From Mariniphaga sediminis (GTDB taxonomy: Bacteria; Bacteroidota; Bacteroidia; Bacteroidales; Prolixibacteraceae), in the NCBI RefSeq assembly GCF_003573545.1, contig NZ_QWET01000018.1:32545-96544 (forward strand): a stretch of 64,000 nucleotides of DNA, read 5' to 3'. Both the position numbers and the translations under genes were made by a program. This document shows, piece after piece, positions 1 through 9,269 of this stretch (the first letter of the stretch is position 1; each line of letters opens with the position of its first letter). The notes under the pieces are model-generated. The model did no database searches. It was not told where the DNA came from and worked only from the letters and a program-made list of their open reading frames with translations.

Positions 1-114
1 AAATCTGAATAATGGTTCTCATCTTTATCGTTTTAATAAGATTATCGTCGATTGCTTGCAAAATTATAAAAAAAAATAAATTACCTTCCTTTGCTCTTTG
101 TTATTTTAGCAGGC

Positions 115-1548
115 ATGATTAAAAATCATTTAAAGACTTTATTAGAGCAGAATTTACCTTTTGCTCCAACTGTGTGCCAGTCAGAGTTAATCGAAGGTTT
201 ATCCGGATTTATTACGTCGGAAAACCAGGATAAAATATTACTGGTAAAAGGTTTTGCCGGAACCGGGAAGACAACCATGATCAATACCCTGGTACAAACA
301 CTTAAATCACTTAAAATACAGACTGTTCTGATGGCCCCCACTGGCAGGGCTGCCAAGGTAATGGCGGGATATGCCGGAATGACGGCTTTTACCATTCATA
401 AAAAAATATACCGGCAACAGTCGTCTGCCGATGGAATGGGCCGGTTTGTCCTCGACAGGAACCTTCATAAAAATACATGGTTTGTGGTGGACGAGGCTTC
501 CATGATTTCCAATGAAAGCAATGAAAATTCGGTTTTTGGAACCGGAAGGCTACTGGACGATTTGCTGGAATATGTCTATTCCGGATTTAATTGCCGGTTG
601 GTGATGGTTGGTGACACAGCCCAGCTTCCGCCTGTAGGATTGAGTATAAGCCCGGCTTTAGAGGCAGATACCCTGAGAATGCATGGTTTTGAAGTAGATG
701 AGTATGTGTTGACGGAGGTCGTCAGGCAGGCTTCCGATTCCGGAATTTTATCCTGTGCAACACAAATAAGGCAACGGATTGAACAGGGGAACCAATCCGG
801 TTTTTTTCCATTGAAAATGGATTTGCTCGACGATGTTATCCAAATTTCGGGGGAAGACCTGATTGAGCGTATCTCTTCGTGTTACGGGCAATACGGACTT
901 TTTGAGACCACTATTGTTACCCGTTCGAACAAAAGGGCGAATTTGTACAATAAAGGAATCAGAGGGGCGATTCTTTACCGGGAAAATGAAATTGAAAAAG
1001 GTGATTTGCTGATGGTGGTAAAAAATAACTACTATTGGGCTGGAGAGGATGAAGGAATCGATTTTATTGCCAACGGAGATATTGCCGAGGTGATTTCCAT
1101 TTACGGGTATGAAGAATTGTATGGTTTTCGTTTTGCTGACGTTTGCCTCCGGTTTGTGGATTATGAGGATGTGGAACTCGACTGTAAGATTTTTCTGGAT
1201 ACCCTCTCCATTGAATCTGCTTCCTTTTCCTATGAAAAAAACCGGCAGCTTTTCGAGGCCGTTTCGGAAGATTATGCTGAAATCGGAAATAAACAAAAGC
1301 GCTGGAAAAAGATTAAGGAGAACTCCCATTTTAATGCGCTTCAGGTTAAGTATGCTTATGCTCTAACCTGTCATAAAGCGCAGGGCGGACAATGGAAAGC
1401 TGTTTTTGTCGATCATGGTTATCTGGTGGAAGAGATGCTTGATCAGGAATATTACCGATGGCTTTATACGGCTTTTACCCGGCCGGTAGAACAATTGTTC
1501 CTGGTGAATTTTCACAGAAGCTTTCTTGAGACGGCAGAGATGGAATGA
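115..1548 (+). CDS. RecD-like ATP-dependent DNA helicase
   Basis: Superfamily 1 helicase of the RecD/RecD2 type, about 477 residues, expected to unwind DNA in repair or recombination. Visible motifs are a Walker A loop (GFAGTGKTT, about residue 46), a Walker B/DEAS box (VVDEASMIS), the Q-loop-like GDTAQLPPVG, and a UvrD-type C-terminal block (TCHKAQG, then YTAFTR). The reading frame is open from a TTG at 91, but the ATG at 115 gives the natural N-terminus. It is much shorter than RecD2 and has no N-terminal HhH region, so it is the compact helicase common in Bacteroidota. It ends 3 bases before the convergent RNase Z gene. The helicase call is firm; the exact role is not known. Confidence 0.88.
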   Translation: MIKNHLKTLLEQNLPFAPTVCQSELIEGLSGFITSENQDKILLVKGFAGTGKTTMINTLVQTLKSLKIQTVLMAPTGRAAKVMAGYAGMTAFTIHKKIYRQQSSADGMGRFVLDRNLHKNTWFVVDEASMISNESNENSVFGTGRLLDDLLEYVYSGFNCRLVMVGDTAQLPPVGLSISPALEADTLRMHGFEVDEYVLTEVVRQASDSGILSCATQIRQRIEQGNQSGFFPLKMDLLDDVIQISGEDLIERISSCYGQYGLFETTIVTRSNKRANLYNKGIRGAILYRENEIEKGDLLMVVKNNYYWAGEDEGIDFIANGDIAEVISIYGYEELYGFRFADVCLRFVDYEDVELDCKIFLDTLSIESASFSYEKNRQLFEAVSEDYAEIGNKQKRWKKIKENSHFNALQVKYAYALTCHKAQGGQWKAVFVDHGYLVEEMLDQEYYRWLYTAFTRPVEQLFLVNFHRSFLETAEME

Positions 1549-1551
1549 TTT

Positions 1552-2469
1552 TTATTTTTTTACAGAATAGGTTTTTCCATCGATGGCAACCTCTGTATTG
1601 CTGAAAATCGTTTGGGCCTCTTCTAAAAAAGGCTCTACCTCTTTGTACCGCGTTGAAAAATGACCGATGATTAATTTCCCGGCATGTGCCATTTGAGCTG
1701 TTTTGGCTGCATCTAAAGCGGTGGAATGGTAAGTCCTTTCAGCCCAATCACGCAGCTCTTCGGTGAAGGTAGCCTCGTGGTAAAGCAAATTCACGCCCTG
1801 GATCGTTTCAACTACCTGGGGGTAGAACGCCGTATCAGAACAAAAAGCGTAGGAGCGGGGGGGAGGAGGGGGAGTTGTTAGTTTTGCGTTGGGAACAACT
1901 TCTCCTTCGGCAGTTAAAAAGTCTGCCCCCTGTTTTATCGCCCTGATTTGGGCGACAGGAATTTGGTATTGTTCAATACATTCCTTTTTAATATTGGCCT
2001 CTTTCGGCTTTTCGCGGAATAAAAAACCGCAACAGTTAATGCTGTGTTTTAGCGGAAAAGAAATCACTTCCACTTTTTTGTCTTCAAAAATGAGTTGAGG
2101 CTTTTTAAAATTTAAAGGGTGAAAAATCACTTTGAACTGCATTTCTCCCTTTAAAAAATCGAGTTGGGTCTGGATAACATCTTTTAGTTGGGAAGGGGAA
2201 TAAATGTGGATGTCGTTTTTCAGTCCCAGCAGATTAAAGGTCGAAATTAACCCGATTAATCCGTAAAAATGATCCCCATGCAGGTGAGAAATGAAAATGT
2301 GTTTTATTTTTCCGAAAGCGATTTTTTGCCGGCGGATTTGAATTTGTGTTCCTTCTCCGCAATCGATCAAAAAAAACCGCCCAAGTACATTAAGTACCTG
2401 GGCGGTAGGATATCTTTCAGAAGTCGGTATGGCGGAACTGCTTCCCAGTATGGTTAACTCAAAAGGCAT
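1552..2469 (-). CDS. rnz: Ribonuclease Z (tRNA 3'-endonuclease)
   Basis: Metallo-beta-lactamase-fold nuclease, about 305 residues, which trims the 3' trailer from tRNA precursors. The zinc-binding HxHxDH motif is present in SHLHGDHFYG. Further metal ligands sit in CSDT, the YHEATF segment, and GHFSTRY near the C-terminus. A run of five prolines (TTPPPPPRSY) before the CSDT motif makes an extremely G-rich stretch on the plus strand near 1856-1873. An in-frame GTG at 2475 is possible, but MPFELTILGSSS from the ATG at 2469 matches the family N-terminus better. It starts right at the stop of the STAS gene upstream, so the two are probably co-transcribed and translationally coupled. Confidence 0.92.
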   Translation of the reverse strand: MPFELTILGSSSAIPTSERYPTAQVLNVLGRFFLIDCGEGTQIQIRRQKIAFGKIKHIFISHLHGDHFYGLIGLISTFNLLGLKNDIHIYSPSQLKDVIQTQLDFLKGEMQFKVIFHPLNFKKPQLIFEDKKVEVISFPLKHSINCCGFLFREKPKEANIKKECIEQYQIPVAQIRAIKQGADFLTAEGEVVPNAKLTTPPPPPRSYAFCSDTAFYPQVVETIQGVNLLYHEATFTEELRDWAERTYHSTALDAAKTAQMAHAGKLIIGHFSTRYKEVEPFLEEAQTIFSNTEVAIDGKTYSVKK

Positions 2470-2475
2470 TTCCAC

Positions 2476-2829
2476 TTACATCTCCTTCTTTCTGTTTAGC
2501 AACTTCTCGGCTTCATCAACGGTTTTCGTAATAAGAAGAACGGTGTGAAGCATTGAAATTTTTATCAGGTGATCCACGTCGGGCTGTAACCCACAAAGGA
2601 TAAAAGTACCGATAGTGTCTTCACATAACCTGTTGCCAATTAAAATGGCCCGCAGTCCCGATGAATCGCAATATTTACATTTGCTCATATCGAGTACAAT
2701 GTTTTTTTCACCATTGTTGTTCAACACTACAAACTCTGTCTTTAAATCCGGAGCGGTATTTGTGTCGAGCCTTTCGGTGTTCACCTTAACAAGGGAGAAC
2801 CCTTCCTTTTTGAGAATTTCGATTGCCAT
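2476..2829 (-). CDS. STAS-domain anti-sigma factor antagonist-like protein
   Basis: Small single-domain STAS protein (117 residues) of the SpoIIAA/RsbV type. These proteins bind anti-sigma kinases or act as phospho-switches. The segment SKCKYCDSSGLRAIL contains the conserved DSSGL loop, whose first serine is the usual phosphorylation site. No kinase or phosphatase partner lies next to it. The gene directly precedes rnz with no gap (its stop codon abuts the rnz start region), so they form a two-gene operon. Homologues in this position are common in Bacteroidota. The function in this organism is unknown. Confidence 0.82.
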   Translation of the reverse strand: MAIEILKKEGFSLVKVNTERLDTNTAPDLKTEFVVLNNNGEKNIVLDMSKCKYCDSSGLRAILIGNRLCEDTIGTFILCGLQPDVDHLIKISMLHTVLLITKTVDEAEKLLNRKKEM

Positions 2830-2877
2830 GTCACAATTTACGAAATTCCGGCTAAAAATATATTAACCGAATCCGGA

Positions 2878-4971
2878 TTAATTTTCCTTATCTTCTGTTT
2901 TCTCCTTTTTCTCTTTTTTCTCCAACTGTGATTTCAGTGCAGCCAAATCAGAGATGTCACCCAGGGTGGTTTTTTCGATATTGTCGTTCACTGCTTTCAC
3001 CGCTTTTTTGGTTGAACGCGTTTGCGATTTCCGTTTTGATGAATCTTCAGCACGTTTTATATCTTCAAATACCCTGGAGTGTGAAACGATGATCCGTTTA
3101 GCCGATTTATTGAACTCAATCACTTTGAAATCCAGTTTCTCATCTTGTTTCGCCTGCGTTCCGTCTTCTTTAACAAGATGACGCGGAGTTGCAAATCCTT
3201 CTACGCCGTAAGGCAGGGCAACAATAGCACCTTTGTCCATCAGGTCTACAACGGTACCTTCGTGGATGGAATCGGTGGTGAATATGGTTTCAAATACATC
3301 CCATGGATTTTCTTCCAGTTGTTTATGGCCAAGGCTCAAACGACGGTTTTCTGTGTCGATGTCGAGCACTACCACTTCGATTTCTTCGCCAATAGAAGTG
3401 AATTCTGATGGGTGTTTGATTTTTTTCGTCCAGCTTAAATCGGAGATGTGGATAAGTCCGTCCACTCCTTCTGTGATTTCAACAAACACACCGAAGTTGG
3501 TAAAGTTGCGGACAATAGCTTTGTGCTTGGTTCCCACACCGTAGTTTTCTTCGATTTTTTCCCACGGGTCGTTTTTCAGCTGTTTCATACCCAGCGACAT
3601 TTTCCTGTCTTCGCGGTCGAGTGTCAGAATGACTGCTTCCAATTCGTCGCCTACTTTCAGGAAATCCTGTGCACTGCGAAGGTGCTGACTCCATGACATT
3701 TCCGAAACGTGGATTAATCCTTCCACTCCCGGAGCTATTTCTACAAATGCACCGTAGTCGGCAAGTACAACCACTTTGCCTTTTACTGAGTCGCCTACTT
3801 TCAGGGTTTCATCCAGTTTATCCCATGGGTGCGGAGTTAACTGTTTTAGACCCAATGCAATTCGTTTTTTGTCGTCGTCGAAGTCGAGGATAACTACATT
3901 CAGTTTCTGATCCAGTTCCACAATTTCGGTTGGGTGATTGATTCGTCCCCATGAAAGGTCGGTAATGTGAATAAGTCCGTCCACACCGCCGAGATCCATA
4001 AATACCCCGTATGAAGTGATATTTTTGACAGTACCTTCCAGTACCTGGCCTTTTTCAAGTTTGGCAATAATCTCTTTTTTCTGTTGTTCAAGTTCCGCTT
4101 CAATCAATGCTTTGTGAGAAACTACCACGTTACGGTATTCATGATTGATCTTAACGACTTTGAACTCCATGGTTTTGCCAACAAATACATCATAGTCGCG
4201 AATTGGTTTCACATCAATTTGTGAGCCAGGCAGGAAGGCTTCGATACCGAAGACATCCACAATCATACCGCCTTTTGTGCGACATTTGATATATCCTTTT
4301 ATTATTTCATCATTTTCGAGTGATTCATTCACACGTTCCCAAGAGCGTGTAGCACGCGCTTTTTTGTGCGAAAGGATCATCTGTCCCTTTTTGTCTTCCA
4401 GGCTTTCGATGTAAACATCTACTTTGTCCCCTACTTTTAATTCGGGGTTGTAGCGGAATTCGTTCAGGCTGACAATACCATCTGACTTGTAGCCTATGTC
4501 AACAACCACTTCGCGTTTGTTCAAAGCGATGACAGTGCCTTCCAGTACCTCTTTTTCGGTCACTGTATTCAGCGTGTTGTCATACATCATTTCCAGATCA
4601 GCACGTTGTTTTTCAGAATAGGAATCAATTCCGCTTTCAAGGCTGCTCCAATCGAATTCTTCTGTTTCTTTAGAGGCTGTTTCAGTTTCGGCTTCAGCTT
4701 CTGCCTTAACTTCTTCTTTGGGCTCATCCGTTGCTTCTTCATTTACTTCTGCAGCAACTTCTTCGCTTTTTACCTCTTCTGTTTCTTTTGTTTCAGCTTC
4801 TGCTGCCTGCTCTTCTTCTTTAGCTTCTACAGGCTCTTCAGCTTTAGGGGTTTCTGTTGTTTCAGGAGTTTCTTCTCCGGGCTTTTCTGTAGCCGCTTTT
4901 TCTTCCTGAACAGGAGCTTCAGTTATTTGCTGTTCTTCCTGTTCTACTTTTTCATTTTTCTTTTCAGTCAT
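2878..4971 (-). CDS. rpsA: 30S ribosomal protein S1 with acidic N-terminal extension
   Basis: Ribosomal protein S1 binds mRNA and helps its loading on the 30S subunit. The 697-residue product has six S1 RNA-binding repeats, starting at about residues 138, 218, 310, 393, 480 and 567. Repeats 3-5 carry the typical GVFMDLGG, GAFVEI and GVFVEI cores followed by DGLIH or EGLIH. E. coli S1 is about 557 residues. The extra length is mainly an N-terminal tract (residues 1-105) made almost only of Glu, Ala, Thr, Lys and Val, surely disordered and acidic, plus a Lys/Glu-rich tail. The gene has its own consensus promoter (5026-5056) and is divergent from rfbA. Confidence 0.95.
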   Translation of the reverse strand: MTEKKNEKVEQEEQQITEAPVQEEKAATEKPGEETPETTETPKAEEPVEAKEEEQAAEAETKETEEVKSEEVAAEVNEEATDEPKEEVKAEAEAETETASKETEEFDWSSLESGIDSYSEKQRADLEMMYDNTLNTVTEKEVLEGTVIALNKREVVVDIGYKSDGIVSLNEFRYNPELKVGDKVDVYIESLEDKKGQMILSHKKARATRSWERVNESLENDEIIKGYIKCRTKGGMIVDVFGIEAFLPGSQIDVKPIRDYDVFVGKTMEFKVVKINHEYRNVVVSHKALIEAELEQQKKEIIAKLEKGQVLEGTVKNITSYGVFMDLGGVDGLIHITDLSWGRINHPTEIVELDQKLNVVILDFDDDKKRIALGLKQLTPHPWDKLDETLKVGDSVKGKVVVLADYGAFVEIAPGVEGLIHVSEMSWSQHLRSAQDFLKVGDELEAVILTLDREDRKMSLGMKQLKNDPWEKIEENYGVGTKHKAIVRNFTNFGVFVEITEGVDGLIHISDLSWTKKIKHPSEFTSIGEEIEVVVLDIDTENRRLSLGHKQLEENPWDVFETIFTTDSIHEGTVVDLMDKGAIVALPYGVEGFATPRHLVKEDGTQAKQDEKLDFKVIEFNKSAKRIIVSHSRVFEDIKRAEDSSKRKSQTRSTKKAVKAVNDNIEKTTLGDISDLAALKSQLEKKEKKEKTEDKEN

Positions 4972-5025
4972 GCAATTCTTAATAAATTAATAAGTTAGAC
5001 ATTATACTTGTTCTTAAATCGCGCG

Positions 5026-5056
5026 CAAAAATATAACTTAATTCACTTATTTCAAA
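5026..5056 (-). promoter_or_regulatory. Consensus Bacteroidota promoter for rpsA
   Basis: On the minus strand TTTG (5056-5053) is followed after exactly 19 bases by TATTTTTG (5033-5026). This matches both the -33 (TTTG) and -7 (TAnnTTTG) elements known for the Bacteroidota primary sigma factor. Transcription should begin near 5020, giving a leader of about 50 bases before the rpsA start at 4971. Confidence 0.8.
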
Positions 5057-5145
5057 GGTTTTCAGTATTTTATTTTGCCGGATTGACGATTTCGTTACAT
5101 TGCGGAACATCCCGGAAATTAAAAGATGATACGAATTAATTTTAT

Positions 5146-5153
5146 TAATTTTG
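5146..5153 (+). promoter_or_regulatory. Candidate -7 element upstream of rfbA
   Basis: TAATTTTG matches the TAnnTTTG -7 consensus 40 bases before the rfbA start codon. No clear TTTG was found 19-21 bases upstream, so this may be a weaker or regulated promoter for the rfbACD-pgm run. Confidence 0.4.
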
Positions 5154-5192
5154 AAATTCATTTTTAAAAAAGATGACATAAAACCAGATAAC

Positions 5193-6074
5193 ATGAAAGG
5201 AATAATTCTCGCTGGTGGCGCCGGAACGCGGCTTTACCCCATCACACGATCGATTTCAAAACAGATTATACCGGTTTACGATAAACCGATGATATATTAC
5301 CCCTTGTCAGTACTTATGCTGGCCGGAATTCGGGAAGTTCTGATTATTTCTACTCCTACTGATATTAAGTTGTATGAGGAACTTTTTGGTGACGGAAGCC
5401 AGTTGGGGCTGGATATTTCCTATAAAATTCAGCCTTCGCCTGACGGGCTGGCACAGGCATTTATTCTCGGCGAGGAGTTTATTGGAGACGATAATGTTTG
5501 TATGATTCTGGGGGATAATATTTTTTACGGATATAATTTTAGTGGTATCCTTGAGGAGGCCTCCCGTCTGGAAGATGGGGCCATTGTCTTTGGTTACTAC
5601 GTAAATGACCCCGAACGATACGGGGTTGCTGAATTCGATGCCAGTGGTAAGGTAATATCCATTGAGGAGAAGCCGCAGCAGCCCAAATCGAATTATGCCG
5701 TTACTGGGTTGTATTTTTATTCAAACGATGTGGTGGAGAAAGCCCGGACGCTGAAGCCGTCGGCTCGCGGAGAACTGGAAATTACGGATTTGAACCGCAG
5801 GTATCTTGAAGAAGAACGGCTGAAAGTGAAATTGCTTGGGCGGGGATTTGCCTGGCTCGATACTGGCACCCACGATAGTCTGTTGCAGGCATCCAATTTT
5901 ATTGCAACCATTGAGCAGCGACAGGGGTTAAAAGTATCATGCATTGAAGAGATTGCCTATAAAAAAGGGTTTATCTCTAGAGAACAATTAATAGAACTGG
6001 CGAAGCCGCTGAATAAAAATCAATACGGCGAGTATCTTTTGCGCCTGGCCGACAAACAAATTTTTTCTTTTTAA
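5193..6074 (+). CDS. rfbA: Glucose-1-phosphate thymidylyltransferase
   Basis: RmlA makes dTDP-glucose from glucose-1-phosphate and dTTP, the first step of dTDP-L-rhamnose synthesis. The 293-residue protein opens with the nucleotide-binding signature [17 protein letters not shown] and has [16 protein letters not shown] and ILGDNIFYG, all family hallmarks. Its length is normal. The reading frame extends upstream to 5151, but the ATG at 5193 begins exactly at the conserved N-terminus. rfbC follows after a single base, then rfbD and a phosphoglucomutase that would supply its substrate. Confidence 0.96.
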   Translation: MKGIILAGGAGTRLYPITRSISKQIIPVYDKPMIYYPLSVLMLAGIREVLIISTPTDIKLYEELFGDGSQLGLDISYKIQPSPDGLAQAFILGEEFIGDDNVCMILGDNIFYGYNFSGILEEASRLEDGAIVFGYYVNDPERYGVAEFDASGKVISIEEKPQQPKSNYAVTGLYFYSNDVVEKARTLKPSARGELEITDLNRRYLEEERLKVKLLGRGFAWLDTGTHDSLLQASNFIATIEQRQGLKVSCIEEIAYKKGFISREQLIELAKPLNKNQYGEYLLRLADKQIFSF

Positions 6075-6075
6075 A

Positions 6076-6639
6076 ATGAAGGTAACAGAAACTCCACTAC
6101 CGGGATTATTGATTATCGAACCCCGGGTTTTTGCTGATTCGAGAGGGTATTTTTTTGAAGCATGGCAGGAAGAGCGTTACCGGGATGCCGGTATTGATAC
6201 TGTATTTATTCAGGACAATGAATCAAAATCGTCGCGGGGAGTGGTGCGGGGTCTCCATTATCAGCTGGAGCCCTGGTCGCAGGCAAAGCTGGTACGTGTG
6301 GTGGAAGGCCGGGTATTTGACGTAGCCGTTGATCTGAGAAAAGGATCTCCCACTTTTGGCCGGTGGTTTGGCCTTGAACTCGACGGCGAATCAAAAAAGC
6401 AATTGTTTATCCCCCGTGGATTTGCTCACGGTTTTTCGGTTTTAAGTGAAACGGCCGTTTTTGCCTATAAATGCGATAACGGATACAACCGCGATGCGGA
6501 AAGATCTCTGAATATAAATGATCCGCAGCTGGCCATCGACTGGATGTTGAACGATGTTAAACCCATTGTATCTGAAAAGGATTTGGCTGCTCCCTATTTT
6601 GCAGATGCAGAAATGAACTTTAAATTCGATACACAATGA
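6076..6639 (+). CDS. rfbC: dTDP-4-dehydrorhamnose 3,5-epimerase
   Basis: RmlC epimerises C3 and C5 of dTDP-4-keto-6-deoxyglucose on the way to dTDP-L-rhamnose. The 187-residue cupin has the conserved QDNESKSSRGVVRGLHYQ segment, including the catalytic His in GLHYQ, the VDLRKGSPTFG strand, and IPRGFAHGF. It sits in the usual order after rfbA and overlaps rfbD by 4 bases (ATGA), which indicates translational coupling. Confidence 0.96.
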   Translation: MKVTETPLPGLLIIEPRVFADSRGYFFEAWQEERYRDAGIDTVFIQDNESKSSRGVVRGLHYQLEPWSQAKLVRVVEGRVFDVAVDLRKGSPTFGRWFGLELDGESKKQLFIPRGFAHGFSVLSETAVFAYKCDNGYNRDAERSLNINDPQLAIDWMLNDVKPIVSEKDLAAPYFADAEMNFKFDTQ

Positions 6640-7511
6640 AGATACTTGTTACCGGTGCTTACGGACAATTAGGAAGTGAACTGAAAGAACTATCCGACAA
6701 ATTTCCGCATTGGGAGTTTTTTTTTACGGATTGGGATTCTCTTGACATCACGGATGAAAATGCCGTGAACGATTTTTTTGAGGAGCACAAACCGGGATTT
6801 GTAATTAATTGTGCGGCATATACAGCGGTTGACAAGGCAGAAACCGATACACATTCCGCCTTGAAACTGAATACCTTTGCTCCGGGAGTTCTGGCAAAAG
6901 CTGCCAAAGTTTATGAAGCCGGCTTTATTCATATCTCCACCGATTATGTGTTCGATGGTAAATCATTCAACCCTTATTCAGAAATAGATACCGTGAACCC
7001 GGAAGGAATCTACGGAAAAACCAAACTGGGCGGGGAACGCTCGTGCAGGGGCGAAAATAAAAATGCTTTGATTATCAGAACGTCCTGGTTGTACTCTGCT
7101 TATGGAAACAATTTTGTGAAAACCATGCTCCGGCTTGGTCAGGAACGTGATTCCTTGAAAGTGGTATTTGACCAGGTAGGGACGCCAACATATGCCGCCG
7201 ATCTGGCCAGGACTGTTTTGGCTATTGCGGAGATTTATGATACAAACAGAGAAAAATTCATCCCGGGCATTTACCATTATTCTAATGAAGGTGTAGCCAG
7301 TTGGTACGATTTTGCCAAAAGCATTTTTGAGATAACAAATACCGATTGCCGGGTATCTCCGGTTTTGTCTGTTGAGTTTCCGACACCCGCCAAACGGCCT
7401 CACTATAGTGTGTTGGATAAATCGAAAATAAAAAACACATTTAACCTGGAAATACAGTATTGGAAAGATAGTTTGAAAATTTGCCTGAATAAAATTCAAA
7501 AAAATAACTGA
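6636..7511 (+). CDS. rfbD: dTDP-4-dehydrorhamnose reductase
   Basis: RmlD reduces dTDP-4-keto-L-rhamnose to dTDP-L-rhamnose with NAD(P)H. The 291-residue SDR has the Rossmann motif VTGAYGQLGSEL at the N-terminus, NCAAYTAVDKAE, the STDYVFDG strand, and the catalytic YGKTKLGGE (YxxxK). It starts inside the rfbC stop codon and is followed after one base by pgm. Its presence with rfbA and rfbC but without rfbB in this run is notable. Confidence 0.95.
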   Translation: MKILVTGAYGQLGSELKELSDKFPHWEFFFTDWDSLDITDENAVNDFFEEHKPGFVINCAAYTAVDKAETDTHSALKLNTFAPGVLAKAAKVYEAGFIHISTDYVFDGKSFNPYSEIDTVNPEGIYGKTKLGGERSCRGENKNALIIRTSWLYSAYGNNFVKTMLRLGQERDSLKVVFDQVGTPTYAADLARTVLAIAEIYDTNREKFIPGIYHYSNEGVASWYDFAKSIFEITNTDCRVSPVLSVEFPTPAKRPHYSVLDKSKIKNTFNLEIQYWKDSLKICLNKIQKNN

Positions 7512-7512
7512 A

Positions 7513-9258
7513 ATGGAAAATAAGGAGTTACTGCAACAGGTTCGTGATAAAGCACAGGAATGGCTTTCGGAAACCTACGATAAAGAAATACGGGGAGAAG
7601 TGCAACGTTTACTGGAGGCAGATGACCCGTCGGAGTTAATTGATTCGTTTTATAAAAATCTTGAATTCGGTACCGGTGGTTTGCGCGGAATTATGGGAGC
7701 AGGTACCAACCGGATGAACAGATACACAGTGGGAGCCGCTACACAGGGACTGGCAAATTACCTGAAGAAAAACTTTGCAGATCTTCCGGAGATTAAGGTG
7801 GCCATTGGTCACGATTGCCGCAATAATAGCCGGCTTTTTGCTGAAACCAGTGCCCGGATTTTTGCCGCTAACGGCATTAAGGCTTATTTATTTGAGGACT
7901 TGCGCCCCACGCCTGAGCTTTCTTTTGCCATTCGCGAACTGGGCTGTCAAAGCGGAATTATTCTTACGGCATCTCATAATCCGAAAGAATACAATGGTTA
8001 CAAAGCATACTGGGACGATGGTTCGCAGATTGTAGCCCCGCACGATGTGAATATTGTAAACGAAGTGCTGAATGTAAAACCCGAAGACATAAAGTTTGAC
8101 GGACCGGATGAACTCATTGAAATAATGGGCGAAGAGATGGACGAAAAATTTCTCGAAAAAGTAAAAACAGTTTCCATTTCTCCCGATGTGATCGAAAGGC
8201 ACAAAGACATAAAAATCGTTTATACGCCCATTCACGGTACCGGTGTCAGGCTGGTTCCGGCAGCTCTCCGGAAATTTGGCTTTACCAACATCATCAATAT
8301 TCCGGAACAGGATGTGGTCAGCGGTGACTTCCCTACGGTAGTTTCGCCCAACCCGGAAGAAGAGGCTGCCATGGAAATGGCGATGAAAAAAGCCCGGGAA
8401 GTAAATGCCGACCTGGTAATGGCCACAGACCCCGACTCCGACAGGCTGGGAGTAGCCGTAAAAAATGACAAAGGGGAGTATGTAATTGTAAATGGGAATC
8501 AGACCGCCCTCATTTTTATCTATTATATCATTACCAAAATGAAAGATGCCGGCACGTTGAAGGGCAACGAATATGTTGTAAAAACTATTGTTACAACGGA
8601 GTTGATTGCAGAAATAGCCCGGAAAAATGATATTGGTTATTACGATGTTTACACCGGTTTCAAATTTATAGCCGAAGTGATTCGCGAGTTGGAAGGCACT
8701 AAAAAATACATAGGGGGAGGAGAAGAAAGTTTTGGGTTTCTTCCGGCCGATTTTGTGCGCGACAAAGATGCTGTTTCTTCGTGTGCCCTTATGGCTGAGA
8801 TTACAGCCTGGGCTATCGATCAGGGAAAAACCTTATTTGAATTGCTTCAGGATATTTATCTGGAATACAGTTACTCCAAAGAAAAAATGAAATATGTCGT
8901 TCGTCCGGGTAAATCAGGGGCTGATGAGATTCGGAAAATTATGGAAGATTTTCGTAACCAACCGCCCCGTGAATTGGGTGGTTCTCCTTTGGAGTGGGTG
9001 AAAGATTATTCGACGCTGACAGCTAAAAACCTGGTAACCGGCGAGGCGAAAAAAATTGACCAGAAAACAACGTCAAATGTTTTACAGTTTTTTACGCAGG
9101 ACGGCACCAAAATTTCAGTGCGGCCATCGGGTACCGAACCTAAAATCAAGTTTTATTTTGAAGTGAAGGGAGCTTTAAAATCCCGCACTCATTTTGATGA
9201 AGCAGAGGAAACAGCCGATGCGAAAATTGAGGCAATTATGGAAGAGCTGGGACTTTAA
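7513..9258 (+). CDS. Phosphoglucomutase/phosphomannomutase
   Basis: Alpha-D-phosphohexomutase (581 residues) of the long, PgcA/PGM2-like type, interconverting hexose 1- and 6-phosphates. The phosphoserine loop ILTASHNPKEYNGYK, the Mg-binding DPDSDRLGVAV and the sugar-binding GGEESFG are all intact. The C-terminal phosphate-binding loop is RPSGTEPKIKFY. It begins one base after rfbD, so it probably belongs to the rhamnose operon and can feed glucose-1-phosphate to RmlA. Whether it prefers glucose or mannose phosphates cannot be read from sequence. Confidence 0.93.
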   Translation: MENKELLQQVRDKAQEWLSETYDKEIRGEVQRLLEADDPSELIDSFYKNLEFGTGGLRGIMGAGTNRMNRYTVGAATQGLANYLKKNFADLPEIKVAIGHDCRNNSRLFAETSARIFAANGIKAYLFEDLRPTPELSFAIRELGCQSGIILTASHNPKEYNGYKAYWDDGSQIVAPHDVNIVNEVLNVKPEDIKFDGPDELIEIMGEEMDEKFLEKVKTVSISPDVIERHKDIKIVYTPIHGTGVRLVPAALRKFGFTNIINIPEQDVVSGDFPTVVSPNPEEEAAMEMAMKKAREVNADLVMATDPDSDRLGVAVKNDKGEYVIVNGNQTALIFIYYIITKMKDAGTLKGNEYVVKTIVTTELIAEIARKNDIGYYDVYTGFKFIAEVIRELEGTKKYIGGGEESFGFLPADFVRDKDAVSSCALMAEITAWAIDQGKTLFELLQDIYLEYSYSKEKMKYVVRPGKSGADEIRKIMEDFRNQPPRELGGSPLEWVKDYSTLTAKNLVTGEAKKIDQKTTSNVLQFFTQDGTKISVRPSGTEPKIKFYFEVKGALKSRTHFDEAEETADAKIEAIMEELGL

Positions 9259-9269
9259 TCGAATTTTAT

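Noticed and set aside
748..1329. 193-residue minus-strand frame inside the RecD-like gene
   Set aside because: It is antisense to conserved helicase motifs and has no recognisable domain; it is an overlap artefact.
1856..1873. G-rich run resembling a G-quadruplex on the plus strand
   Set aside because: It is explained by the conserved poly-proline codons of RNase Z on the other strand.
4606..4998. 130-residue Phe/Cys-rich frame antisense to rpsA
   Set aside because: Its composition is the mirror of the Glu/Ala-rich S1 extension on the other strand; not a gene.
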